Source: Spirosoma agri (lineage in GTDB: Bacteria; Bacteroidota; Bacteroidia; Cytophagales; Spirosomataceae). Taken from it: a stretch of DNA of 64,000 nucleotides. The notes beneath the pieces are model-generated. The model was not told where the DNA came from. It saw only the letters and a program-made list of their open reading frames with translations, and did not search any database. Location of the stretch: the NCBI RefSeq assembly GCF_010747415.1, contig NZ_JAAGNZ010000001.1, positions 930,001 to 994,000 of the forward strand, in the 5' to 3' direction. Below, one piece after another: positions 10,701 through 17,516 of this stretch (position 1 is its first letter; each line of letters begins with the position of its first letter). Position numbers and translations under genes: made by a program.

Positions 10701-11047
10701 ACGGTAATCCGTCAGACGTGAACGAGAGCGAACCAACCCCATTGAGCCTGACGCCACCGAGTTCGGCGGTCTTTATACCGGAAGGCTTCTCGCCAAACGG
10801 CGATGGCATCAATGACCTGTTCGTCATTCGTGGTTTTGGTAATGTAACAATCAGTCTGGAAGTCTATAACCGCTGGGGACACCTCGTCTACAAGAGCGAC
10901 AATTATCAGAACGACTGGAATGGCAAGGCCAATACCGGAATCAATGTCGGCTCCGAGAATGACGGGCTACCTGATGGTACCTATTACTACGTCATCAGGA
11001 CGAGTGACGGTCGGAAATTTGTACGATACATGACGATTAACCGCTAA
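1796..11047 (+). CDS. Giant DUF11/Ig-repeat surface adhesin with gliding-motility C-terminal domain (SprB-like role)
   Basis: This is a 3083-residue cell-surface protein, probably an adhesin. A Sec signal peptide (MKTACLSLMLLVLGAFSAQA) begins at residue 60, so ATG 1973 is an alternative start; a second hydrophobic stretch (KKLLLPFIAFIPFL) precedes it. Domains in order are DUF11 (about 83-195), SdrD B-like (about 296-411, GDYVFVDANKDGIQNAGD), Ig-like segments, DUF11 (about 767-881), eleven Cys-paired units of roughly 85 residues (about 887-1858) with the pattern LTATGC-x-G-x-V-x-W-S, more Ig-like segments, DUF11 (about 2211-2328), four units of about 155 residues each opening with IGxAKAV, and a CHU_C/type IX domain (about 2995-3083, PEGFSPNGDGINDLF). 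The last domain is the export and anchoring signal of known T9SS substrates. A PorP/SprF gene follows after 5 bases, as in sprB-sprF. The ligand cannot be predicted. Confidence 0.9.
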   Translation: MNERTLLNQSYRLALPRPVPDTGPKLDPALKGSTIPGNLKKLLLPFIAFIPFLGQSRQRMKTACLSLMLLVLGAFSAQAQSSATVNLSVSKKISKQNPALGDVISYTVIVRNAAGSATATNVVVKDQLPVGGVSYVAGSATTVRGTGTYVSDSGLWSLRAIAPNDSAVLTLQATVLNRGVWFNTAEVIAVDQADSNSQPNNNSLIEDDYAAICFSVPIFWYAGDEFTVSIPSGYKNVTWYRNDQTLATVAASLAVINADSSLTIKSPGNYRFTTTINGCSALNCCDIEIIQGPYGSLGDYVFVDANKDGIQNAGDSPLAGVKVTLFINGVSSQTAVTNSSGFYSFADLSTGNTINYSVGFTAPSGYTVTVANQGGDPMKDSDADPITGITQSVTLAAGEFNSTLDAGYYSICSTDFSLTTSSDAVLCFGDSTRLTAFSPVADVKLSYYLTQTGGTPVASVTSGIPVTVNPTVTTTYFVEASANGCTSARKPIVVTVNLVQTPIVQGTVRNTCPAQTVNLATVAVTNDNPALTYEWYTSPARSQTTRVTNLTTVGAGQYYLYARSGESCYSSPAVVTVEVTNCGCPNPAAVQLSSGLTTCAINPVTLKATISGSATSVTWTSTGTGTFSAPTGLTNIYTPSLTDATSGTVLITATTDDPDGVCTASASSVILKISKRPEAPVNAAPDEVSLCQGGSTKLVAYAPNARINWYDQSGILLTTTESGAKVTVKPALVGANTYYAETVSADNCTSAARTPVTVTVTACQTLADLAVVKNIVTAGPYSVGQKVTYLITASNNGPLAGTDVKVNDLLPATLTFGSASPAGEYNAATGVWTIGTLTPGLNRTLSIEATITSTGAIRNTAIISGTNNDPKFALNDTSTVVVPVGTCTVQPPSITCAVTDICRDETTTLKATGCATGTVRWSDGQTGLTINVKPIVTTTYSASCVASGGCISAASNLVTITVSDPQIPTLVASAAIVCPGGSVTLTATGCAGGVIEWSEGAQIGPSIVVNPYTKTTYTAQCWIGSCLSKPATKTIDIATDSPTPTITASATAVCPGKQVTLTVTNCVGTPVWNTTTATTSSIIVAPTTGNNSYTVYCRTGSCASKASPTLTVQVVPAVPPTVSADTDTTCVKGKVVLTADGCTGTVLWSDKQTGSSISVYPEASISYYAQCKTNDNCLSDPSNSVAITVVSPSAPIIKTDKSLVCSGQLVSLTATGCNGTVKWYGADKVGAIAQILPTETKDYYATCKVGTCESSPSNRIRITVTTSAGTPPTIAASSLSICNSGIVSLTATGCSGDVIWSDGQRGVVVSVTATTTNKTFYAVCKPVNSTACATGQSNVVTINVTATPTPVITRCVCSADTICPGEKVKLSVSNCQGTPHWSTNETTTSITVSPTVTTSYTVYCQDGICRSTVSRAYTVTVVPIAAPTIVASATSVAPGGLITLTATGCVGEVIWSANDRTGNNKGSVLVVQPDGIQTYYAQCKFHDCLSEPSNSITVNKVNCTAKTGTLLAVSPSVCIGTSTTVTVAATPGGGLVMPTGYSVLYVLTKGTGLIIDQTSATPNFTVAAQTAEYTIHTFVYNPNPADRNYLDLSIIKPGITSATDVLKLVADKNVCAELDLAGAKINVRSVAPPLLSSTASKTVCYGSRVALTAVGCESGIVNWSIGLVGQRIETVANSDLAITATCTLDGCVSTPSSSIAIKLGTPNIPSIAVNKPVACIGETVSLTATGCSAGTYVWSDPASTTGSVLTVTPISTTQYRVKCKVGECTSEWSAANTIQVGTPVAPVVSVVGSTASATVCSGTPISLTATGCPDNTSVVWSNDQIGRSITVTLTTSATYTARCTGSTQCVSNPSNRVTITVLPKIPQPSVVDKTNTCPFNTVDLRTAVTSAAATTGGVFEYYTNASLSSGSRVVSPTTVGMGTYYVVEKTTTGCYSLPAIVHVQINTCTEQTPCDSKNPAVADAGADASICAAKSYQLTGKIGGAAKTAYWKTSGTGTFDNPYSLNATYTASAGDITAGKVTLTLSASTNNTSCPVAQDEMVLTVGGAKTVPVITVIGSTSLCYGDSVRLRASDGATSYLWSTKATTQTIVVKTSGVYSVQVLDAQGCSSVKSENVVVNVADPVLPPLVTNLRNECPAKIVNLTKALSATTAGSSYSYRICACVTSNIVIRPDSVGEGTYWVVERGATGCLSTPAKVEVKVFNCAADTLNTDVSIVKTANKSVVKRGETVTYTITVSNNGMHTAYNVDVRDVLPKGLELVPGLPPTYSLTNGIIRKRIDSLPVGKTESIVFSARLTAKGEVVNTAEITYLDNKDTNLANNVSSVTVKDTSDARTGVIGLAKAVVGTPVVTGDSLINVRYSFVVTNFGNDTLRQVQVVDDLATVFGSNQIRAATISTTNADFTLNANAAFTGTGTNTSLFDSTSYLVPGRSQMFFLDVTVKRTAGDTTNTFRNIASVSALSNGTKIEDRSVDGGDVDPDNDGDPTNNTSFTVFSLSQSNGPRIGVALAVVKVERQPDNSYNVTYKATVRNFGNVALYGVSLIDSLVKTFTSPTSFSIVGSPVVGAGSHLVANASFNGGSSADLLTNASYLNASEQDTVLLTVNVKPSGTNGPFYSSITGQGYTADRTLTVRDISNNGLDPKPEGSVATGVRFDLPPALLGVAKSVGSPTLVAEGIYDVVYTIKLSNLGSVPLQKVQVVDNLSQTFGRGALIVSNRIGIATDAGLKADTSYTGQGLVTKMLVDSLSTLPVGATRRLAFTVRVNVKNASAVTFYNTAYATAQTAGNVAVADTSTSGTNDDPDNDLDPRNNSQPTPVSLNNLPSNSRIGIAKAVRDTARQADGSYNVTYQFVVQSFGPDTLTRVSVSDSLVKVFNSQTGARYTVVRGPFTTSTGSQLKLNDRFDGNAEHLLVLGESTSILAAGKVDTILFVVNVGSNGSTATFFNSAVAQATNRTGVVTDVSTNGLIADLNGNGNPSDVNESEPTPLSLTPPSSAVFIPEGFSPNGDGINDLFVIRGFGNVTISLEVYNRWGHLVYKSDNYQNDWNGKANTGINVGSENDGLPDGTYYYVIRTSDGRKFVRYMTINR

Positions 11048-11052
11048 TACCG

Positions 11053-12033
11053 ATGTTAAAACAACTTTTTATGAAACAGTGGGCAGTCGTCTTGCTGCTG
11101 ATCCTTGTGGTAAGCAGTCGTCAGGTTCGGGCGCAGCAGGACAAGATGTTCTCTCAGTACATGTTCAACATGATGGCCCTGAACCCGGCGTATGCGGGGA
11201 GTCGTGATGTACTGAGCATGTCGGCACTCTACCGCAACCAGTGGACAGGCGTGGAGGGTGCTCCGCAGACGGCCACCTTCACGATGGACATGCCCCTCAA
11301 TCAGGAGCGGGTTGGCGTGGGGCTGCAACTATACGGGGATAAATATGGCCCTGTACAGGAGGCCGGTGGCTTTGCGTCCTATGCCTTCCGGATAAAGGTA
11401 GGGGCCCGCACTACGTTGGGACTAGGACTACAGGCCGGTGCTGCCAGCTATAACGTGAATCTGGCCGATATCAAAACAACACCGGACGGATCGGGTCAGA
11501 TCGACCCGGCCTTTGCGAATAACATCTCTAAAATACTGCCCAACTTTGGCACCGGTATCTACCTGAGCAACGACCGTTCCTACCTGAGTTTGTCGGTTCC
11601 GCGTCTGATCAAAAACAAACTGACAGAGTATAATGTCGGCAATGTTGTGTCAACGCAACGTCGCCACGCCTATCTGGCAGCCGGGTTCGTAATCGGTATC
11701 AGTCCGGTCGTCAAGATGAAGCCATCGATGCTGGTCAAATACGCGGAAGGAGCCCCGTTGGGGTTCGATGGTAATATCAATTTCTGGTTTGCGGATCGGA
11801 TCGCTATTGGTGCATCCATCCGCCGGAACCAGTTTTCGGACTGGAGTGCCGTCGGTACAGATGCCATTATCGGTATGCTGGAGGTACAGTTAAACGACCA
11901 GCTACGCTTCGGTTACGCCTACGACCGGACGATGAACAACTTCAAGGATATTGCGCCGAGTTCGCACGAAATCATGATTCGCTACGAATTTGGTTTCGGT
12001 AAAAACCGTATTCTGACTCCGCGCTATTTCTAG
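11053..12033 (+). CDS. PorP/SprF family type IX secretion membrane protein (first copy)
   Basis: This 326-residue outer-membrane protein belongs to the PorP/SprF family. It has a signal peptide ending near VRAQ, then the family signature QYMFNMMALNPAYAGSRD and a beta-barrel-like remainder ending in FGKNRILTPRYF. SprF proteins help export or attach a specific large adhesin. The start lies 5 bases after the adhesin stop, so the two are surely co-transcribed and this is the likely dedicated partner of that adhesin. An in-frame ATG six codons downstream (11071) would give a tighter signal peptide and is an alternative start. A hairpin with a T run follows the gene. Confidence 0.9.
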   Translation: MLKQLFMKQWAVVLLLILVVSSRQVRAQQDKMFSQYMFNMMALNPAYAGSRDVLSMSALYRNQWTGVEGAPQTATFTMDMPLNQERVGVGLQLYGDKYGPVQEAGGFASYAFRIKVGARTTLGLGLQAGAASYNVNLADIKTTPDGSGQIDPAFANNISKILPNFGTGIYLSNDRSYLSLSVPRLIKNKLTEYNVGNVVSTQRRHAYLAAGFVIGISPVVKMKPSMLVKYAEGAPLGFDGNINFWFADRIAIGASIRRNQFSDWSAVGTDAIIGMLEVQLNDQLRFGYAYDRTMNNFKDIAPSSHEIMIRYEFGFGKNRILTPRYF

Positions 12034-12051
12034 TGATGCAGAAAAAGCAGG

Positions 12052-12103
12052 AAGGCGTATGATGAAAGACTGGCTCTAGCTTCTTTTATGGTACGCCTTT
12101 TTA
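12052..12103 (+). terminator. Probable terminator after the adhesin-SprF operon
   Basis: Arms aaggcgta (12052-12059) and tacgcctt (12092-12099) enclose a loop that can itself pair, followed by a T run. This suggests the downstream PorE-like gene has its own promoter or is reached by partial readthrough. Confidence 0.5.
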
Positions 12104-12208
12104 ATTGTGACCTTGCCACTTACGGCTTGGTGTTGGCTTACTATTGATCCGTAACACGTATTCGTCTAGTCTGGCTCGTTTGAAAAAGCCTTAACCTAAC
12201 CCTTATCT

Positions 12209-14590
12209 ATGACACAAATTTGCTCGCTTTTTGGTCTGTTACTTCTGCTGAACGGATCGCTGATAGCGCAGTCACTTAGTAAACAGGCCGACCGACAGTT
12301 CGACCAAATGGCGTACGCACAGGCCATCGATTTGTATGAGCAGGCTTTGACCCGTTCTGCGTCGCTGTCGGAAAGCGAACGACGGGCGGCTAAAATTAAG
12401 CTGGGCTATAGTTATCATCAGACGCACGACACGCAGAATGCCGAGCGGGTGTACCGTGACCTGCTGAATGAAGGTGAGTTTGGCCCTGACCATGCGCAAT
12501 GTTATCTATATTATGCCCAGGCTCTGGCGAGTAACGGGAAATACAGGGAAGCGCAGTCGATGTACGATAAATACACCAACGTGCAACCCGATGACAAAAG
12601 GGGCCAAACCTTTTCAAAACTCTATCGTGATGTAACTCCGCTAACCAGCAATACGGATAGCTACAAGATCGAATTCTTGACATTAAATACGCGCAAAGCT
12701 GAGTTCAGCCCCATGCTGTACAAAGGCGGGTTAGTATTCGTTTCGGCGGGGGAACCTAACGGCATCAAGCGTGTCTTCAACTGGAATAGCACGCCGTATC
12801 TGGATTTGTTTTATCTACCGGAAGCCAAAGACCTGCGTGGTTCATCGGCTTCCAGGGTTGGTGGGTCAGTGCCGAAAGCCAGTAAAAGGACAAAGACGGT
12901 ACTGGTCCGGTCATTGGGCAGCGACGATTATACGACGCAAACGGCGAATGATACACGGACAATTGGCTTCTTCGGGAGCAACAACATCAACGCCGGGTTG
13001 GGTTATACGGATGAGGCCGTTAATCCATCGGATCGCTTTAGTCAGACGTTGAACACCAAGTACCACGAAGGTCCGGCCACGTTTACGCAGGATGGCAGTC
13101 GGATCATTTTTACGCGCAATAACTACAATAACGGTAAGTTCCGAAAAAGTACCGATGGCGTCAACAAGCTAAAGCTGTACGCGGCAACGCAGACAGATGG
13201 CTATTGGGGCAAGGTCGAAGAATTACCCTTTAATAGCGACAATTATTCAACGGGGCACCCCGCCCTGTCGCCGGACGATAAGCTTCTGTATTTCGCATCT
13301 GACCGGCCCGGCGGTTTCGGTGGAACGGATATTTATGTAGCCAAATGGCTTGGCGGTACATGGTCGGAACCCGTTAATCTGGGCGACAAAATAAATACGA
13401 AAGGGAATGAACTGTTTCCCTCCGTCGATGAAGCAGGCCACCTCTACATGGCGTCGGATGGTCAGCCCGGATTGGGTGGTCTGGATATGTTTTATGTCCA
13501 GCTGAGCGACGACGGGCAGCACGTCAAAAGCGTACGTAACCTGGGGGAGCCCCTGAATTCATCACAGGATGACTTCGGCATTATAACGAACGCCGATCGG
13601 AAGACGGGTTATTTCAGTAGTAATCGCAAAAATGGGGGTGCCGATGATGACGTGTACCGATTCACGCGTGAAGGGCCTATGTATCCGTGTCGGGAGCTTA
13701 CCGTCAGCGTGTTCGATGCCGACTCGAAAGAGCCCGTAGCGAATGCGTCTGTGGTTGTCGATAATGGTGGGAAAAACAACGAAAAGCAACTGAAAACGGA
13801 CGCCGACGGACTGATGCGCCTTTGCCTCGATGCCGATAGCGATGTTAAATTTCTGGCTAGTCGGGAGGGGTACTCCGATAATAAGGTCGGCTTCTCAACA
13901 CGCGATCTGGCCGACGATCAACCGTCTCGGTTAGCTATACCCCTAAGCCGATCAGGCGGGGCTTCGGCAACTACGGCCAGCACAGTGCGGGGTATCGTTA
14001 CTAGTCAGGCCGATAGAATGCCGATCAAGGGCGTGAATGTAGTGCTGGTAAATATGTGCAACGGAGCATTACAGCAAACGATGACGGGTGACGATGGTCG
14101 CTATGAATTTACCGTGCAATCGGATTGTGACTATTCGATCGAAGCGATAAAGAATAACATGGGCACTACCGGCGGAAAAATCGCCAAAGACGGTTGGGGT
14201 TCTACTGATTTGGTAATGTTCAAAAAGGGAGACATCATCAAAATCGATAACATCTATTACGATATCAATAAATCGAACATCCGTACTGATGCTGCGCTGG
14301 AACTCGATAAGGTGGTGGAGCTGATGATGAAGTATCCGAGCATGAAAATTGAAATGCGGTCGCATACGGATAGCCGGGCTACGGCGCAATATAACAACAC
14401 GTTATCGGCCAATCGGGCACAGGCTGCGGTCGTTTATCTAAAGAAAAAAGGCATTGCTGCCAAACGGATGGTAGCCAGAGGCTATGGCGAAAGCCTGCTG
14501 CTGAACGATTGTAAAGATGGTGTTAACTGTCCGGACGATGAGCATCAGCAAAACCGCCGTACCGAAATCAAGATTCTATCGCTGCAATAG
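12209..14590 (+). CDS. PorE-like protein: TPR, PD40 propeller, two CNA_B-like domains, OmpA peptidoglycan-binding domain
   Basis: This 793-residue envelope protein has a signal peptide ending at SLIAQ. It carries TPR-like helices (about 25-140, YAQAIDLYEQAL), a WD40-like PD40 beta-propeller (about 150-485, HPALSPDDKLLYFASDRPGG), two carboxypeptidase-regulatory/CNA_B-like domains (about 495-580 and 595-665), and a C-terminal OmpA domain (about 680-793). In the OmpA domain the peptidoglycan-binding Asp and Arg are visible in MRSHTDSRA and LSANRAQ. The same domain order is known for PorE of the type IX system, which anchors the trans-envelope complex to peptidoglycan. The flanking PorP/SprF genes support a role in that system or in adhesin attachment. 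The signal peptide shows no lipobox. Confidence 0.85.
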   Translation: MTQICSLFGLLLLLNGSLIAQSLSKQADRQFDQMAYAQAIDLYEQALTRSASLSESERRAAKIKLGYSYHQTHDTQNAERVYRDLLNEGEFGPDHAQCYLYYAQALASNGKYREAQSMYDKYTNVQPDDKRGQTFSKLYRDVTPLTSNTDSYKIEFLTLNTRKAEFSPMLYKGGLVFVSAGEPNGIKRVFNWNSTPYLDLFYLPEAKDLRGSSASRVGGSVPKASKRTKTVLVRSLGSDDYTTQTANDTRTIGFFGSNNINAGLGYTDEAVNPSDRFSQTLNTKYHEGPATFTQDGSRIIFTRNNYNNGKFRKSTDGVNKLKLYAATQTDGYWGKVEELPFNSDNYSTGHPALSPDDKLLYFASDRPGGFGGTDIYVAKWLGGTWSEPVNLGDKINTKGNELFPSVDEAGHLYMASDGQPGLGGLDMFYVQLSDDGQHVKSVRNLGEPLNSSQDDFGIITNADRKTGYFSSNRKNGGADDDVYRFTREGPMYPCRELTVSVFDADSKEPVANASVVVDNGGKNNEKQLKTDADGLMRLCLDADSDVKFLASREGYSDNKVGFSTRDLADDQPSRLAIPLSRSGGASATTASTVRGIVTSQADRMPIKGVNVVLVNMCNGALQQTMTGDDGRYEFTVQSDCDYSIEAIKNNMGTTGGKIAKDGWGSTDLVMFKKGDIIKIDNIYYDINKSNIRTDAALELDKVVELMMKYPSMKIEMRSHTDSRATAQYNNTLSANRAQAAVVYLKKKGIAAKRMVARGYGESLLLNDCKDGVNCPDDEHQQNRRTEIKILSLQ

Positions 14591-14691
14591 CAACCCTATT
14601 CGGATGCCCATGAGCGTACGGCTTACTGGCAAGACGGATTAGGTTTTTATAACAAAACCCCGCAATTTGGCCTCCTATTCGTTAATGACCT

Positions 14692-15609
14692 ATGTCTGTT
14701 CGTATCCGTAGTAGGATCCTTTGTCTCGTTGCTATCGGGTTTGCGATGTTCGTTGCCCGTCCGGCTCTGTCGCAGCGCGAAGTACTTTATTCGCAATACC
14801 TGGTCAACCCGTTGAGTATCAATCCGGCATACGCGGGTATGCGCGAATCGTTTCATCTGTCCGCTTTTCTACGGCGCAAATGGATCTCGGCCCGCAACGC
14901 TCCCTTAACGCAAAGCGTTTCCGGTGATGGGGCTATCAATAACGGGCGGATTGGGTTAGGGTTTCAAGCGCTGAACGACCGGATGGGCTTGCTGGCCGCT
15001 ACGGGTGTGTACGGGAGTGTCGCCTACCGCTTCAACCTGCCCGCACTGGCCAAACTGGCGATCGGTGTACAGGGTGGAGTTAACGTGTTACCGGTGTATG
15101 ACTTTACGAGCGCATCGAGCCTGAATCGTGCCGTCGGGAGTTTCGGGATCGGCGTTTATTACGATTCTGAGCATTTCTTCGGGGGTATTTCCATGCCTGA
15201 GGTCGTGTCGAGAGGGGTGAACATTGCCGGGCAAACCTTGTATCCAGCAGTGCGGCCAATCATGGTGAATCTGGGAACAAAGCTGACCATCGATGAAGGA
15301 ACGGTCCTGATTCCGTCGATCCTGGTATCGAAAATAGAAGGTCGTCCGGTTGGTGTTGACATCAATGCCCGGATCTGGTTCAGCGAAGAATTTGGACTTG
15401 GCGCATCCTACCGCAGTAATAGTCCGGGTATTATTCAGACGAATTATATTCAGGCGCTGGCTGAATATCAGCTAACAAAATCGATTCGGCTTGGGTACAT
15501 CTTCAATTCGCAAACCCCCGAAAGTCCGCTATCGAACCAGTATTATGAGAAAAGTGTACACGAAATTATGTTTCGCTTTTCGCCGGGATTACTTAAGTTT
15601 TCCTATTAG
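14692..15609 (+). CDS. PorP/SprF family type IX secretion membrane protein (second copy)
   Basis: This 305-residue protein is a second PorP/SprF-family member. Its signal peptide ends near ARPALSQ and is followed by LYSQYLVNPLSINPAYAGMR, matching the family signature in the copy at 11053-12033. Apart from that signature the two copies differ substantially, so this is not a recent duplication. It follows the PorE-like gene by about 100 bases and may be co-transcribed with it. Two SprF-type proteins for one visible adhesin suggest that one works with a client encoded elsewhere, or that they act as a hetero-assembly. Confidence 0.88.
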   Translation: MSVRIRSRILCLVAIGFAMFVARPALSQREVLYSQYLVNPLSINPAYAGMRESFHLSAFLRRKWISARNAPLTQSVSGDGAINNGRIGLGFQALNDRMGLLAATGVYGSVAYRFNLPALAKLAIGVQGGVNVLPVYDFTSASSLNRAVGSFGIGVYYDSEHFFGGISMPEVVSRGVNIAGQTLYPAVRPIMVNLGTKLTIDEGTVLIPSILVSKIEGRPVGVDINARIWFSEEFGLGASYRSNSPGIIQTNYIQALAEYQLTKSIRLGYIFNSQTPESPLSNQYYEKSVHEIMFRFSPGLLKFSY

Positions 15610-15713
15610 CCATGGCTGTTACCCGCTACAATTAAGGCAAACTATTACTTAAAGTAGGCTATTCATTAATTTTAAGGTAATTTAGTACCGTAAAACCGTA
15701 ATCTAAAGCCTGC

Positions 15714-16826
15714 TTGAAACCTCAGGAAGAGTTTTCCAAAGCCGAGATGTTCCGCTACCTGACGGCCGATAGTCGTATGACCAGTCAACAAACGATTCAG
15801 AATTTGTACATCCCCAGCGATCTTGACCGTGAGTTTCCGATGGCTCCGCACTTTGTGCAGGCATTTGGCAGCTACCCGAACTATCTGCATTTCAACGACG
15901 ATTTCAAGCCGTCGGCACGGGCGCTATTGGATGAACGGGGCTTTAACCAGATCAATCTGTCTACCCGTGTTACCGATGATGGGTGGCATACGATAGAGCG
16001 TATCTATCAGCATAGCGATGGCGTTGTGTTGAAAGCGGAGTTTGTCGGCGAACGCTTCTTTCGATTGTACGGATTCTACCGCGATGAAGTAGCTGCCCGG
16101 AATTTGCTTCAGGGGTTTCAGGATCATAAATACGTTCACGAAGAAAATCAGACGCATATTTATCTGATCCAAAGTGGATTAGGTGGGTTGCATACGGAGC
16201 GTGTCGAAATTCTGCCGCCCGATATCAATCTCGACTTACACTATAACGAAGATTTTCTGCCCGTTCATGAGCGGTTAGTAACGCTGTTGGGTCAGCCCAA
16301 AAGCAAGGGGCTGATTTTGCTTCACGGAGAACCCGGAACCGGCAAGACGACATACATCAAACATCTGAGTTCGCTGGTCAAAAAGGATATGCTCATTTTG
16401 CCGCCTTACATGACCAATTACCTGACTTCGCCGGAGATCATTCCGTTTCTGCTGGATAATAAAGATTCGGTGCTGATCATCGAAGATGCCGAGCGCATTC
16501 TTCAATCGCGCGAAGCTGGTGGTGACACAAACAGTGTGTCAAACATTCTGAATCTGACCGATGGGCTACTGGCCGATTGTATGCACATTCAGGTAATTGC
16601 GACCTTCAATGCCAGTAAGCATCTTCTCGACAAAGCCCTGCTGCGAAAAGGACGACTGATGGTCGATTATGCGTTCGGTAAACTGGCCGCCGACAAAGCC
16701 AATGAACTCCTTGCAAATCTGGGGATGGACTACCGAACCCGGGAGCCGATGACGCTGGCTGACATCTTCAACATGGAGGATCAGACCGTTTCGGGGGAGC
16801 GGCAGGAAGTTAAAATGGGCTTCTGA
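15714..16826 (+). CDS. BCS1-like AAA ATPase with a family-specific N-terminal region
   Basis: The C-terminal half is an AAA module: Walker A GEPGTGKTT (about 205-213), Walker B SVLIIEDAE (about 252-260), sensor-1 Asn in IATFNAS, and an arginine-finger-like LLRKGR near 309-314. The NILNLTDGLL and LLRKGR motifs resemble the BCS1/Pch2 branch of AAA remodelling ATPases. The N-terminal 190 residues match no domain I recognise, and no membrane segment is visible, so the protein is probably cytosolic. The first possible start is TTG at 15714, with a stop 15 bases upstream in frame; ATG at 15747 is a good alternative. It points the same way as the upstream PorP gene but lies about 105 bases away, so operon membership is uncertain. 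The substrate is unknown. Confidence 0.75.
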   Translation: MKPQEEFSKAEMFRYLTADSRMTSQQTIQNLYIPSDLDREFPMAPHFVQAFGSYPNYLHFNDDFKPSARALLDERGFNQINLSTRVTDDGWHTIERIYQHSDGVVLKAEFVGERFFRLYGFYRDEVAARNLLQGFQDHKYVHEENQTHIYLIQSGLGGLHTERVEILPPDINLDLHYNEDFLPVHERLVTLLGQPKSKGLILLHGEPGTGKTTYIKHLSSLVKKDMLILPPYMTNYLTSPEIIPFLLDNKDSVLIIEDAERILQSREAGGDTNSVSNILNLTDGLLADCMHIQVIATFNASKHLLDKALLRKGRLMVDYAFGKLAADKANELLANLGMDYRTREPMTLADIFNMEDQTVSGERQEVKMGF

Positions 16827-16837
16827 TTGTTAGCAGG

Positions 16838-17347
16838 TTAGGCTTTTATCTTCTGTTTTTTAATGGCTTTTTCCTTCTTCCGGACTTCCCGGCGCTGTTC
16901 CAGTTCTTCCACTTTATCTTCGTGAATTTCTTCGGCTTCTTCGATCGAATGCGATTCGGAGAGAGTCGCTTCGGCTTTGGCACGGTCGGCCAGTCGCCCG
17001 AAGAACTCGTGTAAGGCATGAAGCTCTGCTTCGGTCAGATCTTCGACATTAAGCAGTCGATTACTGGCTTTCCGATTTACCGCGATCAACTCGTTCAGCT
17101 TGATCTGCATGGCAAGCGAATCTTTATTCTGCGATTTCTGAATCAGAAAAACCATCAAAAACGTGATGATGGTCGTGCCTGTATTGATTACCAGCTGCCA
17201 CGTATCGGAATAGCCAAAAATGGGTCCGGTAATGAGCCAGATAATAACAGTCAGTAAAGCCAGCAAAAAGGCAGTTGACGAACCAGTAGCTCGAGTGGCC
17301 TTCGACGCGAATTTTTCGAAGAAGTTAGTGAATCGATTCGTTTCCAT
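16838..17347 (-). CDS. Low-affinity iron permease family membrane protein
   Basis: This 169-residue protein has two membrane helices (about 25-45, AFLLALLTVIIWLITGP, and 52-70). The stretch WQLVINTGTTIITFLMVFLI and the QKSQNKDSLAMQIKLNELI region that follows match the Iron_permease family (PF04120). Its C-terminal 60 residues form a highly charged Glu/Lys-rich helix, probably a coiled coil. The family name comes from yeast Fet4-type proteins; transport has not been shown for most bacterial members, so the iron role is tentative. It is convergent with the AAA ATPase gene, the two stop codons being about 11 bases apart. Confidence 0.75.
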   Translation of the reverse strand: METNRFTNFFEKFASKATRATGSSTAFLLALLTVIIWLITGPIFGYSDTWQLVINTGTTIITFLMVFLIQKSQNKDSLAMQIKLNELIAVNRKASNRLLNVEDLTEAELHALHEFFGRLADRAKAEATLSESHSIEEAEEIHEDKVEELEQRREVRKKEKAIKKQKIKA

Positions 17348-17516
17348 GCGACAAGATACTAAAGCACAACTGATTATATACGTAAACAGAATACGCGTTG
17401 CTTTGTGATATTAAATCATTTTAATGTATAATTAAGCGCAAACTGGATTGACCGGGCACGTTATCAATCGCTGGCTTGGGACAGATCGCGTGCGGAAGAT
17501 GCGCTGCTTCAGTTCG

